The notes under the pieces are model-generated. The model ran no database searches. It worked only from the letters and a program-made list of their open reading frames with translations, and was not told the DNA's origin. A DNA stretch of 64,000 nucleotides from Choristoneura fumiferana (Eukaryota; Arthropoda; Insecta; Lepidoptera; Tortricidae): assembly GCF_025370935.1 (NCBI RefSeq), contig NC_133490.1:8784752-8848751 (forward strand), read 5' to 3'. Of this stretch, positions 14,001 to 25,162 are shown piece after piece. The position numbers and the translations under genes are program-made. How positions within the stretch are numbered: the stretch's first letter is position 1; each line of letters starts with the position of its first letter.

Positions 14001-14193
14001 CATACTGTTCGCTAAACGGAGAAAATCTATAGATAGAAACTGGGATTTCGCCGCCATGCCCAAGAATCAAGATCCTGACCAAATTTCCAACGAAAGTTTC
14101 GGGTACTACCTACCTGACGACGACGATCTAGAGCAGTACTATGCTAATGACACTTTAACGTTCAACATGCCGCCGCACCGAGCAAGCATATAG
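4924..14193 (+). CDS. Task7: TASK-type two-pore-domain potassium channel (Task7-like), 8 coding exons
   Basis: Plasma-membrane background (leak) K+ channel subunit that works as a dimer; each subunit has four membrane segments and two pore loops. Joined exons (4924-5050, 5539-5694, 7110-7236, 8947-9137, 10405-10592, 11444-11546, 12809-12896, 13455-14193) give 572 residues. M1 is about residues 7-28; an N-glycosylation site NIT is at 53-55; pore 1 TTIGYGH ends at His98, the position of the TASK proton sensor; M2 follows it; M3 is around VVTTLSSLTIAGG; pore 2 TTIGFGD ends at Asp204; M4 is followed by VLRFVT at 243-248, matching the TASK halothane-response motif. The cytosolic tail is long, with a Cys-rich patch (CSCSCNC), KRRKS at 514-518 and a C-terminal HRASI. 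The start is the conserved TASK N-terminus MKKQNVRTLSLIV. Both selectivity-filter glycines are split by phase-1 introns, as is usual in this family. The assignment to Task7 rather than Task6 rests on remembered Drosophila sequence; TASK family membership is near certain. Confidence 0.95.
5539..5694 (+). CDS. Task7: channel exon 2: extracellular cap and pore helix 1
   Basis: Acceptor CTTGCAG|CAATCG, donor ATCG|GTGAGA. It encodes the cap region with KYNITEEDF and the pore helix up to TTI, with the first filter glycine split at the donor. A minisatellite starts at this donor. Confidence 0.93.
5689..5990 (+). repeat. about 61-bp tandem repeat that includes the exon 2 splice donor
   Basis: About four to five units share acttatatacgtacgcacta, then a GCGGCTAACCGCGCGG stem and TTTTAGCGCGC. 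Several units also carry CTACTATCGGTGAGACT or a close variant (boundaries at 5841/5842 and 5902/5903), that is the last exon 2 bases with their donor. The right end, about 5959-5987, carries part of a unit in inverted orientation, so the array can fold back. Confidence 0.85.
6324..6480 (-). other. GC-rich island in intron 2 with coding-like minus-strand reading
   Basis: Much richer in CpG than its surroundings. The minus strand reads LLLEDYMVYMHTH in one frame and LRRVLREVEGDAAKSTA plus stop in an overlapping frame, as if one C-terminal exon had been frameshifted. I do not recognise the protein. It may be a fragment of an inserted retrocopy or chance in GC-rich DNA. Confidence 0.2.
7110..7236 (+). 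CDS. Task7: channel exon 3: filter 1 and M2
   Basis: Acceptor AACAAG|GCTACG, donor AGCAG|GTCAGT. It begins inside GYGHSTPSTVGG and runs through the M2 helix FYAIVGIPLGLIMFQS to GERVNRLS, with two bases left for exon 4. The acceptor has a weak pyrimidine tract, but the frame and family match leave little doubt. Confidence 0.92.
7290..7471 (-). mobile_element. tRNA-derived SINE fragment (SINE1)
   Basis: On the minus strand it carries a decayed box B, the CACGGTGAAGGAAAATATTG core and CCTGCACACATC, matching the better copy at 51493-51798. It lies directly against the hAT-like element starting at 7472. Confidence 0.5.
7472..7688. mobile_element. hAT-type MITE with near-perfect 8-bp target duplication
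   Basis: Ends are CAGTGGCGTAGCTACC and its inverse ending GGTACGCCACTG. The flanks are gcgtcatg and gtgtcatg (7 of 8 identical), the expected 8-bp hAT duplication. No coding capacity. Confidence 0.6.
8133..8507. mobile_element. hAT-type MITE with perfect 8-bp target duplication
   Basis: Terminal inverted repeats CAGGGTTTCTCAACGTTG and CCACTTTGAGAAACCCTG, flanked on both sides by ctttaaag (8125-8132 and 8508-8515). The interior is AT-rich and contains a piece related to SINE2 (about 8320-8395) and a hairpin AACCCCTAGGGGTT. It is non-autonomous and lies in intron 3 of the channel gene. Confidence 0.85.
8947..9137 (+). CDS. Task7: channel exon 4: M3 and pore helix 2
   Basis: Acceptor TTTCACAG|TGTC, donor ATAG|GTAAGT. 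It encodes the basic linker IIKSLKHALNCK, M3 (LICVVTTLSSLTIAGGAAAF) and the second pore helix to TTI, again splitting the filter glycine. Confidence 0.94.
9163..9302. mobile_element. PIF/Harbinger-type MITE
   Basis: Nearly perfect palindrome: GGGGCTGTTTCACCATCC at the left and its complement at the right, flanked by TTA on both sides (9160-9162 and 9303-9305). Closely related copies lie at 49921-50054 and 4264-4435. Confidence 0.8.
9506..9700 (-). mobile_element. RTE-like LINE C-terminal/3' fragment
   Basis: The minus strand reads a decayed RRPPTKWTNDLAKAAGS, the usual end of the RTE-clade polyprotein, followed by the conserved 3' end with the gacgtccactg core and a TCATCA-type tail. Confidence 0.55.
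10405..10592 (+). CDS. Task7: channel exon 5: filter 2, M4 and gate region
   Basis: Acceptor TTTCCAG|GTTTCG, donor GAACAG|GTAAGC. It encodes GFGDMVAL, M4 (FALIFILFGLAIVAACLNLL) and the VLRFVTMN segment, and ends in phase 0 in a charged tail. Confidence 0.94.
10594..10807 (+). repeat. 29-bp minisatellite starting in the exon 5 splice donor
   Basis: About seven units of tgatgctagctgcacttttg plus gtcacc and a four-base joint that is TAAG or AAAC. The first four joints alternate, suggesting a 58-bp higher-order unit. The first unit overlaps the donor itself (TAAG of GTAAGC). Confidence 0.9.
11444..11546 (+). CDS. Task7: channel exon 6: proximal C-terminal tail
   Basis: Acceptor GATCGCAG|GCGCAG, donor CAAG|GTAACC. 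It encodes VAVRLEGDVITADGAVLRG, a tail segment I recognise from insect TASK channels. Very GC-rich compared with its flanks. Confidence 0.88.
11643..12001 (+). mobile_element. Helitron-like non-autonomous element
   Basis: Starts TCCTACTTTTATATTATAAA, contains a TG microsatellite, GGCTGGACGAATTTGGAT and TTTTTATCCCGATATT, and ends GCGTGCGAAGCCACGGGTAAA. This is the abundant lepidopteran element resembling Helitron-like Lep1. Other copies lie at 25163-25530, 35028-35262 and 43380-43573. Confidence 0.6.
12809..12896 (+). CDS. Task7: channel exon 7: Cys-rich tail segment
   Basis: Acceptor TTTCGCAG|GAGACA, donor ACAA|GTAAGT. It encodes MPLYVDDEYPPSVCSCSCNC; insect Task7-type tails carry a similar Cys cluster (remembered). 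It leaves two bases for the last exon. Confidence 0.85.
13455..14193 (+). CDS. Task7: channel exon 8: long cytosolic tail
   Basis: Acceptor TATTTCAG|ATCAAT; TAG stop at 14191-14193. About 246 residues with no membrane segment, acidic clusters (FDDEYAFD, PDDDDLEQYY), KRRKSID at 514-520 and the terminal HRASI. These last two resemble 14-3-3/COPI trafficking signals of TASK channels (mammalian TASK-1 ends RRSSV). Confidence 0.92.
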
Positions 14194-14713
14194 TGAAGTG
14201 TGTTGTGCCAAACGGACAGTGCCAAAACAATAGGTTAGTGTTAGTTCCAAACTAAAAATGGGCCAATTAATTAAACTACGGTTAATATGTAGACTTTTAC
14301 AATTTTGCGGTAGATTTGAATTCGAACGTTATAGCTTTTACACGTAGGGGGGGTGTAGTCGCGTTTTTTATTAATGTTCTATGGATACTGAGCTTGGCTT
14401 CTTGTAGATATGTACAGTGTTTCAATTGCTTCTTAGTGTGCGTGGGGGCGCCGCGCCGGACTCAACTAACATAATGTGCCATTAAACACTAACAAAAACT
14501 ACTATAATTCAAAAATTCTAGTACTTATCGTGTGGAATTCTACTTATTATCGGAGATAATTTCATAATGCGACAGTATCACGTAAAAAGTGTTACATGTA
14601 CCTTTTTACTTTGTCGGATTATGACTAACAATTACACTATTAATGCGTGCGTCTATATCACTATATGTACAGACGTAACATTAGCCAATGACAGTCTTGA
14701 TAATCATGTAGGT

Positions 14714-14752
14714 AATAAACTTCTATTTATAAAATAACCAGAAGTAAATAAA
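14714..14752 (+). promoter_or_regulatory. candidate polyadenylation signals of the channel gene
   Basis: AATAAA occurs at 14714-14719 and 14747-14752, about 520-560 bases after the stop codon. A weaker ATTAAA lies near 14481. No 3' end data. Confidence 0.4.
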
Positions 14753-15242
14753 ATACCTACTTGCCTAAGGTCAATTCGAACATGAAAGATAGAAAAAAAT
14801 ATTGTTGCAGAGCAATCTGCCACTACACTAAATAAGAAAAATATTTACAAAAATAAATATTGTAACTCTAACATATTACAAAATCGTCCCAAAAACTGTT
14901 GGTAAAACCATGTCTTCTACTTCGTGCCAAATATAAGAAATATGAGATACCAAACTTATGTATTGCAAACTTACCGCATTTAGTCTAAACTTGGCCAAAT
15001 ACTTAAAAATTAAGCATATAACCTCGCACACAAATAAAGACCAGTTCCATACAAAATTGAAGTCCGGCGCTGCGGGAGTGTATTAGGCGCTTTCATACGT
15101 TAAAGCGATTAGTGCTATAAGTCCCGATTAAAACCTAACGGCGCGAGCTTTAGACTGATGTTAAATAGTCATTAAAGAACTATTAAATTAACTTCACAGC
15201 CGGTAGACAGTTGGCATGAACGGTACGCAAATCTTTATGTAG

Positions 15243-15450
15243 AAACTGGCTTTGGCCCGCGGTTCCGCCCGCGTGGTATTCGGTTATCGCGCGCTGTGCA
15301 TTTTTCCGGGATAAAAAGTAGCCTATGTTACTCTCGGGCCCATAAACTATCTCCATGCCAAAAATCATGTCGATCCGTCGTTCCGTTACGGCGTGAAAGA
15401 CGGACAAACATACACATAAACACACACTTTCGCATTTATAATATTAAGTA
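15243..15450 (-). mobile_element. Helitron-like element fragment
   Basis: The minus strand runs from TTATAAATGCGAAAGTGTG to a GC-rich end GGGCGGAACCGCGGGCC, with AGGCTACTTTTTATCCCGG inside. Same broad class as 60843-61033. Confidence 0.45.
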
Positions 15451-17428
15451 TGTTTCGACGTTTTTATTAATTTGGTGTCAGGTTTCGGCGAATTTTGGTG
15501 TTCAATTGGGGTTTTGGTTTCGGCAGAGAATCTGCAGAAACCTGAAACTAGTATCGAAATTAAAAGTAGGTTCGCGGGTCTTCGTGCACCGTACAAAATG
15601 CCCTTCAATCCGGATTTTTTTTTCTATCTTAATTTATTATGGAACTTTGATCAAAAGATAATGAACATGTCAGTTCCAAAAGGCCTTATCTATAAAAACA
15701 CCACAACAGCCATACGATTTAAATGAGTAACGGCTCGTGCCAAGAGGGAGACATGTCCTCCAAACCTACCACCGGATCCCCTGCCACAGAGTGAATCTGG
15801 AGAAATTAAATCAAATTTATAGAATCATGGACGAATGGCCACCCAATATATGGTATATTTAAAGAAAAAAAGAAAGAAATCATTAATGCCACAAAAAAAC
15901 AGTTTAAAACTTACACTAAACCTAACTAAGAACAATATTGTGTGGCAAAAGGAGCAAACTTAGCATTACATACATACATACATATTTTGTATAGCCCCTT
16001 TTAAAATACTCGTGCAAGCTAAACTTGAATTTAAAACTAGTGCCAACTGTCCACCACGTTTCTCTTTACAGTATTATTGTGTAATATAATAAACTAGAAT
16101 CTTGCCAATAGGAATCCACGGCGCCCTTTAGATAGAATTTTTAATATATTGCATGATATTATACAATAATATTGTAATTGTAATATTCTTCTAAAATCTT
16201 TTCATTACAAATAAATAAATAAATAACAGTTTAAGTACAGTGAAGCCAAAGAAATCTTAACTCTGTTGCCTTGTCACTGTATGCCATCTGTATTTTGTAC
16301 TTCTGTACATTATGTACGAAGTGGCAGTGATAAGGTATTAACGATTAAACAGCAATATGACCTTTACCATACCATTTAAAAAGACATTTTCATTCCACAA
16401 TTTGTGTTGTCACTTGTTTTCGACCTTCTTTTATTTCATTAAACAGTGATTAGAAATTTAGAAAGTTCTTGATACGAAATGATTTTTAACACCAGCCTAA
16501 AGAACGCCAAATCAAGAGTTGTGAAAATGACCATTTGTTAAGTGTACAGCACATTATTGTGCTTCTAGTGGAATAAGCCTGCCTCTCTTCTTCTTACACC
16601 TATTTATAGTAAACCAGTGGTATGAAATATAAATCGAATCAAAAAAATAAACATTTTGCGTTAAGAAAATACTGCTGGTTTACGTCATCAAAGGCTTTAA
16701 GAACAGTAGTATAATATCTTATAAATTTCAGCGCAAAAGTTCAGGCCATTTTCCTTAATATTCTTGTTCATATTGAAATGGATAACACACGTCTTACTTT
16801 TAACCTCCGGCGCATAAAGAGGGGAGGGTGTGTAATGATCGTATAAATAATTTCAAAGGATATAACAACATTTGATATAATTTTAAAGGATAGGAGCTTC
16901 ACAGAACTTTTTTATAAAATAAACCTTATCCAACCTAACCCAAAGTATATCAAATCGAATTAATAACAATAGAAATAAGTTTGGTTTGTAAGACAAATTA
17001 TATTATATTATATCAAATGAAAATTATATCAATTGTTGTTATATCCTTCGTTACGCACCGAAACAAGTCAGTCGCATTTCAAATAATACTCTCTTACCAA
17101 TCAAGAAAAAAACGATCGGTTACTGTGCCAGGTCTCCAACGTGTCGCTCAGTACGTCCCTTTCCTACTGGATAAGTTAGAAAAAGACGCACTGAACTACA
17201 AACGAAAATGGCGCACATGCTAACCCCTATCATGTTATCTGTATTTGTCTGAGAGAGCGACAAAAAATGGCCTCAACTCTTGCGTCGTGACCTATACAGC
17301 TGTTACTAAATTTGGACCAACTTATTTCATGAAGAGAGGTAGCCTTTTTCACTGAATGGTCCCAAACTAATGGCTATTTTGTCGCAGTGCATTTAATTGC
17401 AAATTGTGGCCATGCCAGCTGTAGATAG

Positions 17429-17500
17429 GGTTCTGGGGGGCTACTACGAGATTCGGAAATCGAAGTTCGTATCTTACTGTCCCTCTCACCCTCGTATTAT
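17429..17500. mobile_element. half copy of palindromic MITE-B
   Basis: Contains GGGCTACTACGAGATTCGG and cgaagttcgtatcttac, one arm of the palindrome that is complete at 55497-55621. Confidence 0.45.
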
Positions 17501-19544
17501 AAGGATGAAGACACATCTATCAGCATCGAATCGCATTTTGTAATACAAACCCAATATTGTATGAAGATGCGTCCGCATCAATTCAGTCCGCATCGATTCA
17601 GCTTCACCATTAAATGCGTATAAGTGTAGCTATCCATTTAACCTACTGAAGAATGCTTATTCAAGATCAAGCATGAGAACGGCTGCATAAGACGTGAGAC
17701 TAGATGCTTACGAATGAGAATAGTTGATTACGCGTGAGACATAACGGGTGCGATTGATAACGGTTGCTTAAGCGTGAGCCGGGATGCTTGCGAATGAGAA
17801 TGGCTGGTTTTAATAAGTTCACTAGTGTCTCGAATTCTTCAATCGTCTTACGAGCATAACTTTTAAATTGGGAAGGATATTTCTTTAAATCTGCCACTAG
17901 TGTTACAAAACTTCCACTGATAACCCTAGTTTTCCATAGTGCAGTCCATCCACGTCCTTCGTCTTTTCCCTTTTTTTTTATTGCTTCTAGAATACACGCT
18001 AGGACAATAACGTTTATAGTACTTAGACCTATCCATAACGGTTTTCAACTTCAACTGCGGTGTTGATGGTTAGCAGATAAAAGTCTGCGATAGCATACTT
18101 TAGCATCTGAAAACATGTAACAGCACACTTTAACTTGCGATGCGTATAGTGTGTCCAAAATTATCCAGCTAAATGCGATTCGATGCTGATAGATGTGTCT
18201 TCACCCTAAGCGTCAGCGGAACAGCAAGATACGAAGTTCGAATTTTGCCCTTCATAGCGTAGGGCCTGTACCCTAAAGATGTCAACGCAATCCTATTACA
18301 AAGGTTCCGTTGAAGCCTGGCTAAGGCTGCGTTTAAACCAAAGATGTACATGCGTTGCGAAGAATGTGTTTGTCATGAACCAATAGAAACACTCCATTTA
18401 ACTATTCTCGCACCGCCGAGCTCTTTCCACTAAAGATGCGCTGAGCGAGGTAGGTAAATGAAGCATTCCTATTCGTTCATGACGAACATATTCCTCGCAA
18501 CATAATCTTCCCACATCTCTGGTGGAGGAGACAGCCTCATGACTTAGTTTTAATGTAACAATGTCGACAATAGGGTACTTTCATGGGTAAAAAAAAAGTT
18601 ATTGAAATGTATTATTTCTTTTGTCAATTTAAACAAAAAAATAAGATAGTAAAGTTCCGTATTACTTTGCGTAACTGGCTATATCTTCATTTTTTTTCAC
18701 ACCTCTCCTTCAGAAAAGTAACTTTTCCTCCCTGACGAGAGGGAGCAAAGTGCAACTTTTCTGTTCAAGGCTTTTCTAAGTGTTTTATTGCAAATGGCAT
18801 TTTTTGAAGTTGATAATTGTAAAGCCACGCCATTTTCTATGCTGGTTGTTCTTTAATAATATTTAGTTTTTTTTTTCAAGTTTCTTAATGTTCGGTGTGA
18901 AAAGTTGTATGAGCCACTCGAGAGCAAAATTATTTTCATCTTGGGCGTTAACACTTGAATCCGTAATGAGGAATTCTACTTTAGAATTCTATTGCAGAAT
19001 CCTTCGCTACATTCTGGATTCAATGTACGCCCTCGCCGTAAATACACAATTTTGCTCCCTTGTGACACAAATAACTATTGTATAATTGACAAAAGAAAAA
19101 GTAGGTGTCCAATATTTTCTTATTTATATAAGAGTTTAACTGACGGAGTAGTAACAACATTCGAAATCGACAAATACACCTTACTCCTTCTAACTCATTG
19201 TAACCAGGATAATGAAGAGAAGTTCATACTAATGTACTCTATTCATTTGTAAAAACGTTCGTACGTACGTGGTATCCATGCTTATCTTGGTCTGAACTTA
19301 AAGCACGTCTCAAAGCAACCGTTAGTTATGGGACCTTAGTGGTAAAACCTCAGAGCTCTTATACACGGTGTTCCGACGGCAGAGGCAAAGGCAACTGCAT
19401 GTCGACGAAACGGTACCGTCAAAAGTTGTGATATTACTCGTATTACTTAAGCAACTGTATCTGTTGTCTCTGTCACGGGACAGAATAACATTAAATGTTG
19501 ATTATCCAAATACTAGTTCTGTCACTAGTCGCGGCTACAACTGC

Positions 19545-19640
19545 TTTTGCCGTTGCCATTGGCGCTCTGCCGTTTCTGTTGCCATTTCCGTTGGGGCTCT
19601 GGCGTTGCAGTTTCAGTTGCCGCTCTGCCGTTGCCGATGG
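19545..19640 (+). repeat. imperfect GTTGCC-type short tandem repeat
   Basis: Repeated blocks of TTGCCGTTGCC, TCTGCCGTT and GGGGCTCTGGCGTTGC with mutations; probably a decayed simple repeat. The open frame over it is a by-product. Confidence 0.5.
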
Positions 19641-20692
19641 AGTTCAACCGCCCGTGTATGAGAGCTCTTACATACGTGCTTACACACAGCACACGTGAGT
19701 TATGTTAACTCAAATATTAAATTATAAGAAATCGATTCAAACGTTACGTATAATACCTCTGACATTCTCTAATAATTTATAACTAAACAGTCAAACTGAC
19801 GAATAAATTATTATAGTCTTTATCTTAATTTTAAAACATAATAATCGCCTACTGGGCATTTAAACTTAAAAAATAACTACCGGCGTAGTCTCTAGTCAAA
19901 CTATATTTAATTTCACAGATACTGGGATGTTTGTTGGTTTCTAAAACATTTACAAATTTTACCTACTCTTATCGTTATTTTTTATGATCAGAAAACATAA
20001 TTGATGTTTTATTTAAAGAGTGACCACTATCAGCGCTGATGATGTAGTTTTGAACAAACCTTTTCACTATTTTTTTGTAGCTAGAGTGACGTATAATATT
20101 TGCAGTGTGTACCAGCATAAAAGTATACTTGCCGTACAGAGGCAGTGTGGCAATGAGGCAAACGCGATAGCAATATTTATGTGTGAGGGACAGAGACAAA
20201 TAGTGAAGAGTTTGTTCAAATTTTTGTCCGCCCACTGGCTGCTTTTTAGTTGCTGCTGTTTCAACTATCCAACCGACAGATGCTTTCGTAGCAAAAGAGA
20301 AGGCAATACTCGTAACAGTAGTGACATTCTGATCAAAAAATTGTTGCTAAAATTATTCCAAAGTTATAGATTTAAAATCTTGCAAATATTATTGAAGTGA
20401 TATTAATTACATACTTACTATAAATAATTGTTTTGAGAGTTATGAAGTTTATTGGCAGTTGCCGAGTTGCATTCGTTATTAACTTCACTCAATATTGGAA
20501 GATTTTTGGAAGAAATAATCTGTATTTCATATTAATTAACTGTGAATAAACCCGATGTTTACCGGTTCTCAATAGACGAACCATAAGTTCAACTTGTTAT
20601 TTTTAAGTTGCAACAGTGATTCTGTGATCTCATAATTCTCATGTAAGTACGCCAATATCTTGCTTAGATAGATAAATCGTTTGTTATTCTGG

Positions 20693-20839
20693 TACAGTCA
20701 GCGACAAAAGTGGACTGAGCACTGTAAATACTTAATTTAAGTGAGTAAATAAATAGTTGTCAAATATATTGCCCGGATAAAATTAAATGGTGCGCCATGT
20801 GAATGTGATGATAATTTCATACTTATGCCGCTGACTGTA
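20693..20839. mobile_element. foldback MITE, TACAGTCAGCG ends
   Basis: Left end TACAGTCAGCGACA and right end CGCTGACTGTA are inverted repeats around an AT-rich core of about 120 bp. Confidence 0.5.
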
Positions 20840-20904
20840 CAGAGCTTGGCTAATAATTGTTTTTATTCATTTTTGAAGTGTCGCAAGGCATAGCCTGACC
20901 AGGC

Positions 20905-21032
20905 CCTATAGTACGAAGTCCAAAATTCGAACTTCGTATCATGCCGTCTCGCTAACGCTAATAATTATTTAATACGAGAGTGAGAGGGACGATACGATAC
21001 GAACTTCAAATTTTGAATTTCGTAGTAGCCCC
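20905..21032. mobile_element. palindromic MITE-B copy
   Basis: tagtacgaagtccaaaattc and gaattttgaatttcgtagta-type arms face each other around TAATTATTTAATACGAG. Related copies are at 36300-36357, 44333-44432, 55204-55440 and 55497-55621. Confidence 0.55.
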
Positions 21033-21184
21033 AGGATTTAAGTGGCCATAGAGTTTTAAAAGAGAAACGTTTTTTGTTTGTACTAAATGACTAGAACCCA
21101 CACATCCTGAGCTCTCGGGTGAGTTAGCTAAGCGCACTATGGCGTACTTAAAACTCTTTTACTTAATTATACTATAGCTGGTAC

Positions 21185-21275
21185 ACATTGAAAAATGCTG
21201 CCGGGAATCGAACCTGACCTGGGTCCTTCGTACTTGCCCATTCGCTATCCCGAGCAATCGTCCTGGCAGTCCTGA
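21185..21275 (-). mobile_element. tRNA-like SINE head
   Basis: The minus strand shows a box B-like GGTTCGATTCCCGG preceded by a diverged tRNA-like body. Arms related to TAAAAGAGAAACGTTTTT flank it (about 21056 and 21310), so it may sit inside a larger foldback. Not a functional tRNA: no proper cloverleaf. Confidence 0.4.
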
Positions 21276-23480
21276 GTTTTGAGTCCATGCTTAGACGACA
21301 GAAAGATGTTTCTCTTTTAAAAACTAAGTGTGAGTTGCACATTATGGTTGCACAAGTTACTTCAAACTAGTGTAGCGACTCCTAGCGCCATCTAGTGAGA
21401 AAATATAGAAACTCGCAACATCGCGCCATCTTTGTTTCTCAACTCGGACGCATGTCAACTTCCGGCGCTCTTCCTTCGGACTTTGGTCCCGATGCATAAC
21501 ACCTGCCTGGAGAGAGATTTTATGACCTTTAGATACAACTCACTCTTATTTTACTAACAAAATCAAAAGCTATATGGCCATATTGTAACAGGCCACTTAA
21601 ATTCCTGAGGCCTTATTGTCTAGCCCATGCATCACAAGTACCATTTCTATATGTCAAATTGTAGATGGCGGTAGAAGAACCTGGTGAATGTGATTGCGTT
21701 TTAGACAATGACTCTGGTCGGTATGAAAGGTGAATATTGTTTTGTAATCTGTTATCGATTGTAAGAATTTTGACTGATATTATATAAATGTGTCAAAAAC
21801 ATGTTCTTACGAGTATGTTTAGTACTTGAATTCGTGGCTTAGTTAAAATAAACTTATCAAATAGCGTCTGTCCCGTTCATATTGAATCAGAGCAAGAGAC
21901 AGACGTTTGAATGTGAGTTTTGAATATGAGGGCAAGTTTTTTTTTATTTATTTTGGAAAAGTCTTCCTTACGTGCCATGTCTACAAACATAGACATTAAA
22001 AGACGCGAACAGAAAAGATTGGTCTAGAAAGATGATCATAGTTTCTCTCAACTTTTCTTTATACTTTATTATGGGTGCAGGTGGCCGTACTGTCTATGCA
22101 TCAATATGATGGCAATTTTTTGAGTCTCAATTCGAGACTCGTGAATGACAAGCGAAATATCGCTAGATGGCGTTAAGGTGGGGCCACGTGAAATCGCTCG
22201 ACGCTAATTTCCAGTGTCAAATCTGGTCACGTGACAGAGCGATGAAGCTGAAAATATTGCTTTATCGCTGAAAAAAAAAACCTCTTCTATTTCGGCAAAA
22301 ACAGATATTTTTTATTCACTCCAATTTCTTTTATTTGTACCACTGCCACGATTGCTACTAAATGAGATTAAGAACAGCTTCCAAGGCCAAGATAAATCCT
22401 GCAAGAAGCCATCTTGTCGCTGCTGTTCGACGCTGCGACTTGACACTACTTTGAGTCGCGGGAAATGCAAAATTACCTTCAAATTGGGTCACGTGACCAG
22501 ATTTATCGCTGCAAACGAGCGACTAGCGACTGCATGTGGGGGCGTCCGTTTGACGTTACAGTCTTGCTGCGATTGGCTCATTTAGTTAATTAGCCAATTA
22601 CAAACGTGACGCAAATGTCAAAGTTGTCAAACGAACCTCACGATACTAGGCTGTCACAGAAAACCCTCATTCATTATAGTCAAAAACATACTAAAACCAT
22701 TGAAGACAAAACTAAAAGAAAAGTCGAAGACAGATGCAGAAATAAATACAACTTGATTTTTCTTACAGCGCGTTTCAGTTGTTAGGTTGTCAGTACCGAT
22801 TTCATGAGTCCGTTAGTTTTACTGGTGTTACTAATGTTACCAACATAGTATAATAATAATAATGTTAATGTTGTCAGGCACATTAAGAGAAATCGGATAT
22901 ACACCACATTCTATATTTTCACATAGACAGTCTCGAATAAATTGTACGCGTTTTTTTAAAATACCCCAGGTGCCAATGTGGGTACATTTCCTCGGATCTT
23001 GCCAATTGTTTCTGATATCCTGAACCTCAGTTGAATTTAAATACAGTTTCCTATTATTTGTTTACGAAAAATGTATCCAAATACATTATGTACATTGATA
23101 TGTGACATCAAGTTCGAAAGTACACTATTACATTATATATTTAGGTATATATAATATACACTGTTTACAACAGAGTGAGCGGCGTGCTAGTTAAATCGCG
23201 ATCTGAAATAATTGTAATTTAAAATGAGATTGTACCATAAATCGAATTTCATTAAAAAATACGGACTAACCTGGGTTTTTATTGAACTTACTTTTATAAC
23301 GGGCTTCTAGTGCCTGACCACCGCTTCGGCTCAAGGCGTTTGGATGACGGAGCAAGCACCATATTCACTACTTTGTAAGCCATAAACATGGCACTACCAA
23401 ATAAGTACCTCGACCGGGGTTTAACATATGAACATCGATATGATCAAATTTACAAAAATATTTTCTTCAGTAAGTCGTGT

Positions 23481-23593
23481 AAGGTAAACGTACCAGTGCT
23501 CGTCACTGTCCCAATCTTTAATCTTGTTATTAGCAATAGAGATGACAGCAGGGTGTCGTCTATTGGGCATGGCGAGCACTAGGACGTTTACCT
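23481..23593. mobile_element. foldback MITE, AAGGTAAACGT ends
   Basis: Left AAGGTAAACGTACCAGTGCTCG and right CGAGCACTAGGACGTTTACCTT pair around a short core. Weaker outer arms extend the hairpin about 60 bp each way. Confidence 0.6.
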
Positions 23594-24109
23594 TATACAT
23601 ATGTATTTTTGTAAAATTGACTGTATCGACCCTATAGTTGACTACAAGAGATAGTGACGCTTACCTCTAGATCAGATAGTTATGCAGGTGACCTAAGTTC
23701 CCGCTAGGATAGCGAGTTATTTTTATGCCGTGTTCTGGATTACACTTTTTTTATTTAAGTGCCTTCATAAATCGAATCGTTACTTAATACATATATACAT
23801 AGTAGCCATGTGGCAACATTATGCATTTAGTTCTTAAGATCTGGCCCTCATTCGTTAGAAATCAAAAACTCTTCATCCAAGGTATTATAGTCAGTTTACG
23901 CATACTAAGACTAATAAGACCGAAAAACTTTCCACTGTCAGTTAACGCATAATGTTGCCATTTGGCTACAAACCGTTTTTCGCTGAAATTATCGTAAATA
24001 GTATGTAATATTTAATTTTTGTACATAAAATTACTCTTACTTACATTTACTCGAAAATCACAAAAAAAAAAATAAAAAAAAATGTTAATCTTATCCTAAA
24101 TAATTGTGA

Positions 24110-24415
24110 ATTGAAAAATAATTGAACCGCTTCGCTAACTTTTGCAAAAAGTCCGCCTTAAGTCGTCCCACTGTAGCACACAGGCCTCCTATCAGAATGA
24201 AAGGGCTTGTGCCGTATTCAGACTCCGGCCCAGTGCAGATTGGGGACTACACACACACCATCGAATTTCTTCGCAGAAATGAGCAGGTTTCCTTAAGGTG
24301 TTTTTACTGCTTATTATGCATTTCAAATGTAATTCCGAAAAACTTACGAAGTGCAAGCCCGGGCTCGATCCCTGCTTGAGAGGCCACAGGTCCAATCAAT
24401 AGGCTACCACAACAG
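24110..24415 (-). mobile_element. tRNA-derived SINE1 copy
   Basis: On the minus strand: a tRNA-like head with ggatcgagcccgggc-type box B, then AAACCTGCTCATTTCTGCG and AATTCGATGGTGTGTGT, as in the copy at 51493-51798, with extra decay. Confidence 0.5.
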
Positions 24416-24953
24416 TATAATCAGCAAGTGTGTGTTAAAAATGATAATAAAAAAACTTATTTTTTAATTTAAATAAAACAATCAAAAACTTTTTAAATTA
24501 TTTATTTTGATTTCAGTCTCTTAATCATCACTTTAATCAGAAATCCCGCTTTAATCGCACGGACACTGAAACAAACAAAAATTGCAATTAATGCCTATAC
24601 TCAAACACAAACGGACAGAATCTGTTTCTCGGCACCACCAAACTAAAACTTTACTTTCTTGCCGAATTTCAACAAGAATGTTTTAGCTATTTTGTCCCTC
24701 AAAAAAAGTATGACTGACAGAAACAGATCTAATTAGATTTTTTTTAAGCCAGTGACATTTCGTCACAACTTTGGAAAAATCTCGTATCTGAAATCAATAT
24801 GTCAACAAAATTGAACCTTGACATAATGTTCATAAATTTCACTCGAGAAACATTATCTATTTTGAGGTACGAGTTTTTTTTAAGTGGTGACGATTTACGA
24901 CTATCTTTGGGTTGCTAGTTCTCAAGGGAGCAAGTGGTAATGATCGTTGACCT

Positions 24954-25071
24954 GAAGCCGTATTGAAAAGTTTCTAACGCTCGCGATCGCAATTAAATGA
25001 CAGTTTTTGTATGAGAAATATGTCATTTGATTGCGATCGCGAGCTTCAGAAACTTTTGGCAACACGGCTTC
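24954..25071. mobile_element. 118-bp palindromic MITE
   Basis: Arms gaagccgtattgaaaagttt and its near-complement, with gctcgcgatcgcaatt on both sides of an AT-rich loop. The whole unit can form one long hairpin. Confidence 0.65.
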
Positions 25072-25162
25072 CCACAAAGTAACGCCTGAATCAATCTTTA
25101 GACAGTAAAAATTCACTTCCCGCCGTCTATCCCTCTACAGCCTAGATTTTCTTTATTAATGT

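Noticed and set aside
15296..15661. 121-codon open frame on the plus strand
   Set aside because: Its first half runs antisense through a Helitron-like repeat; the remainder resembles nothing.
20020..20400. 126-codon open frame on the plus strand
   Set aside because: No domain, signal peptide or splice context; amino acid make-up looks like translated AT-rich DNA. Treated as chance.
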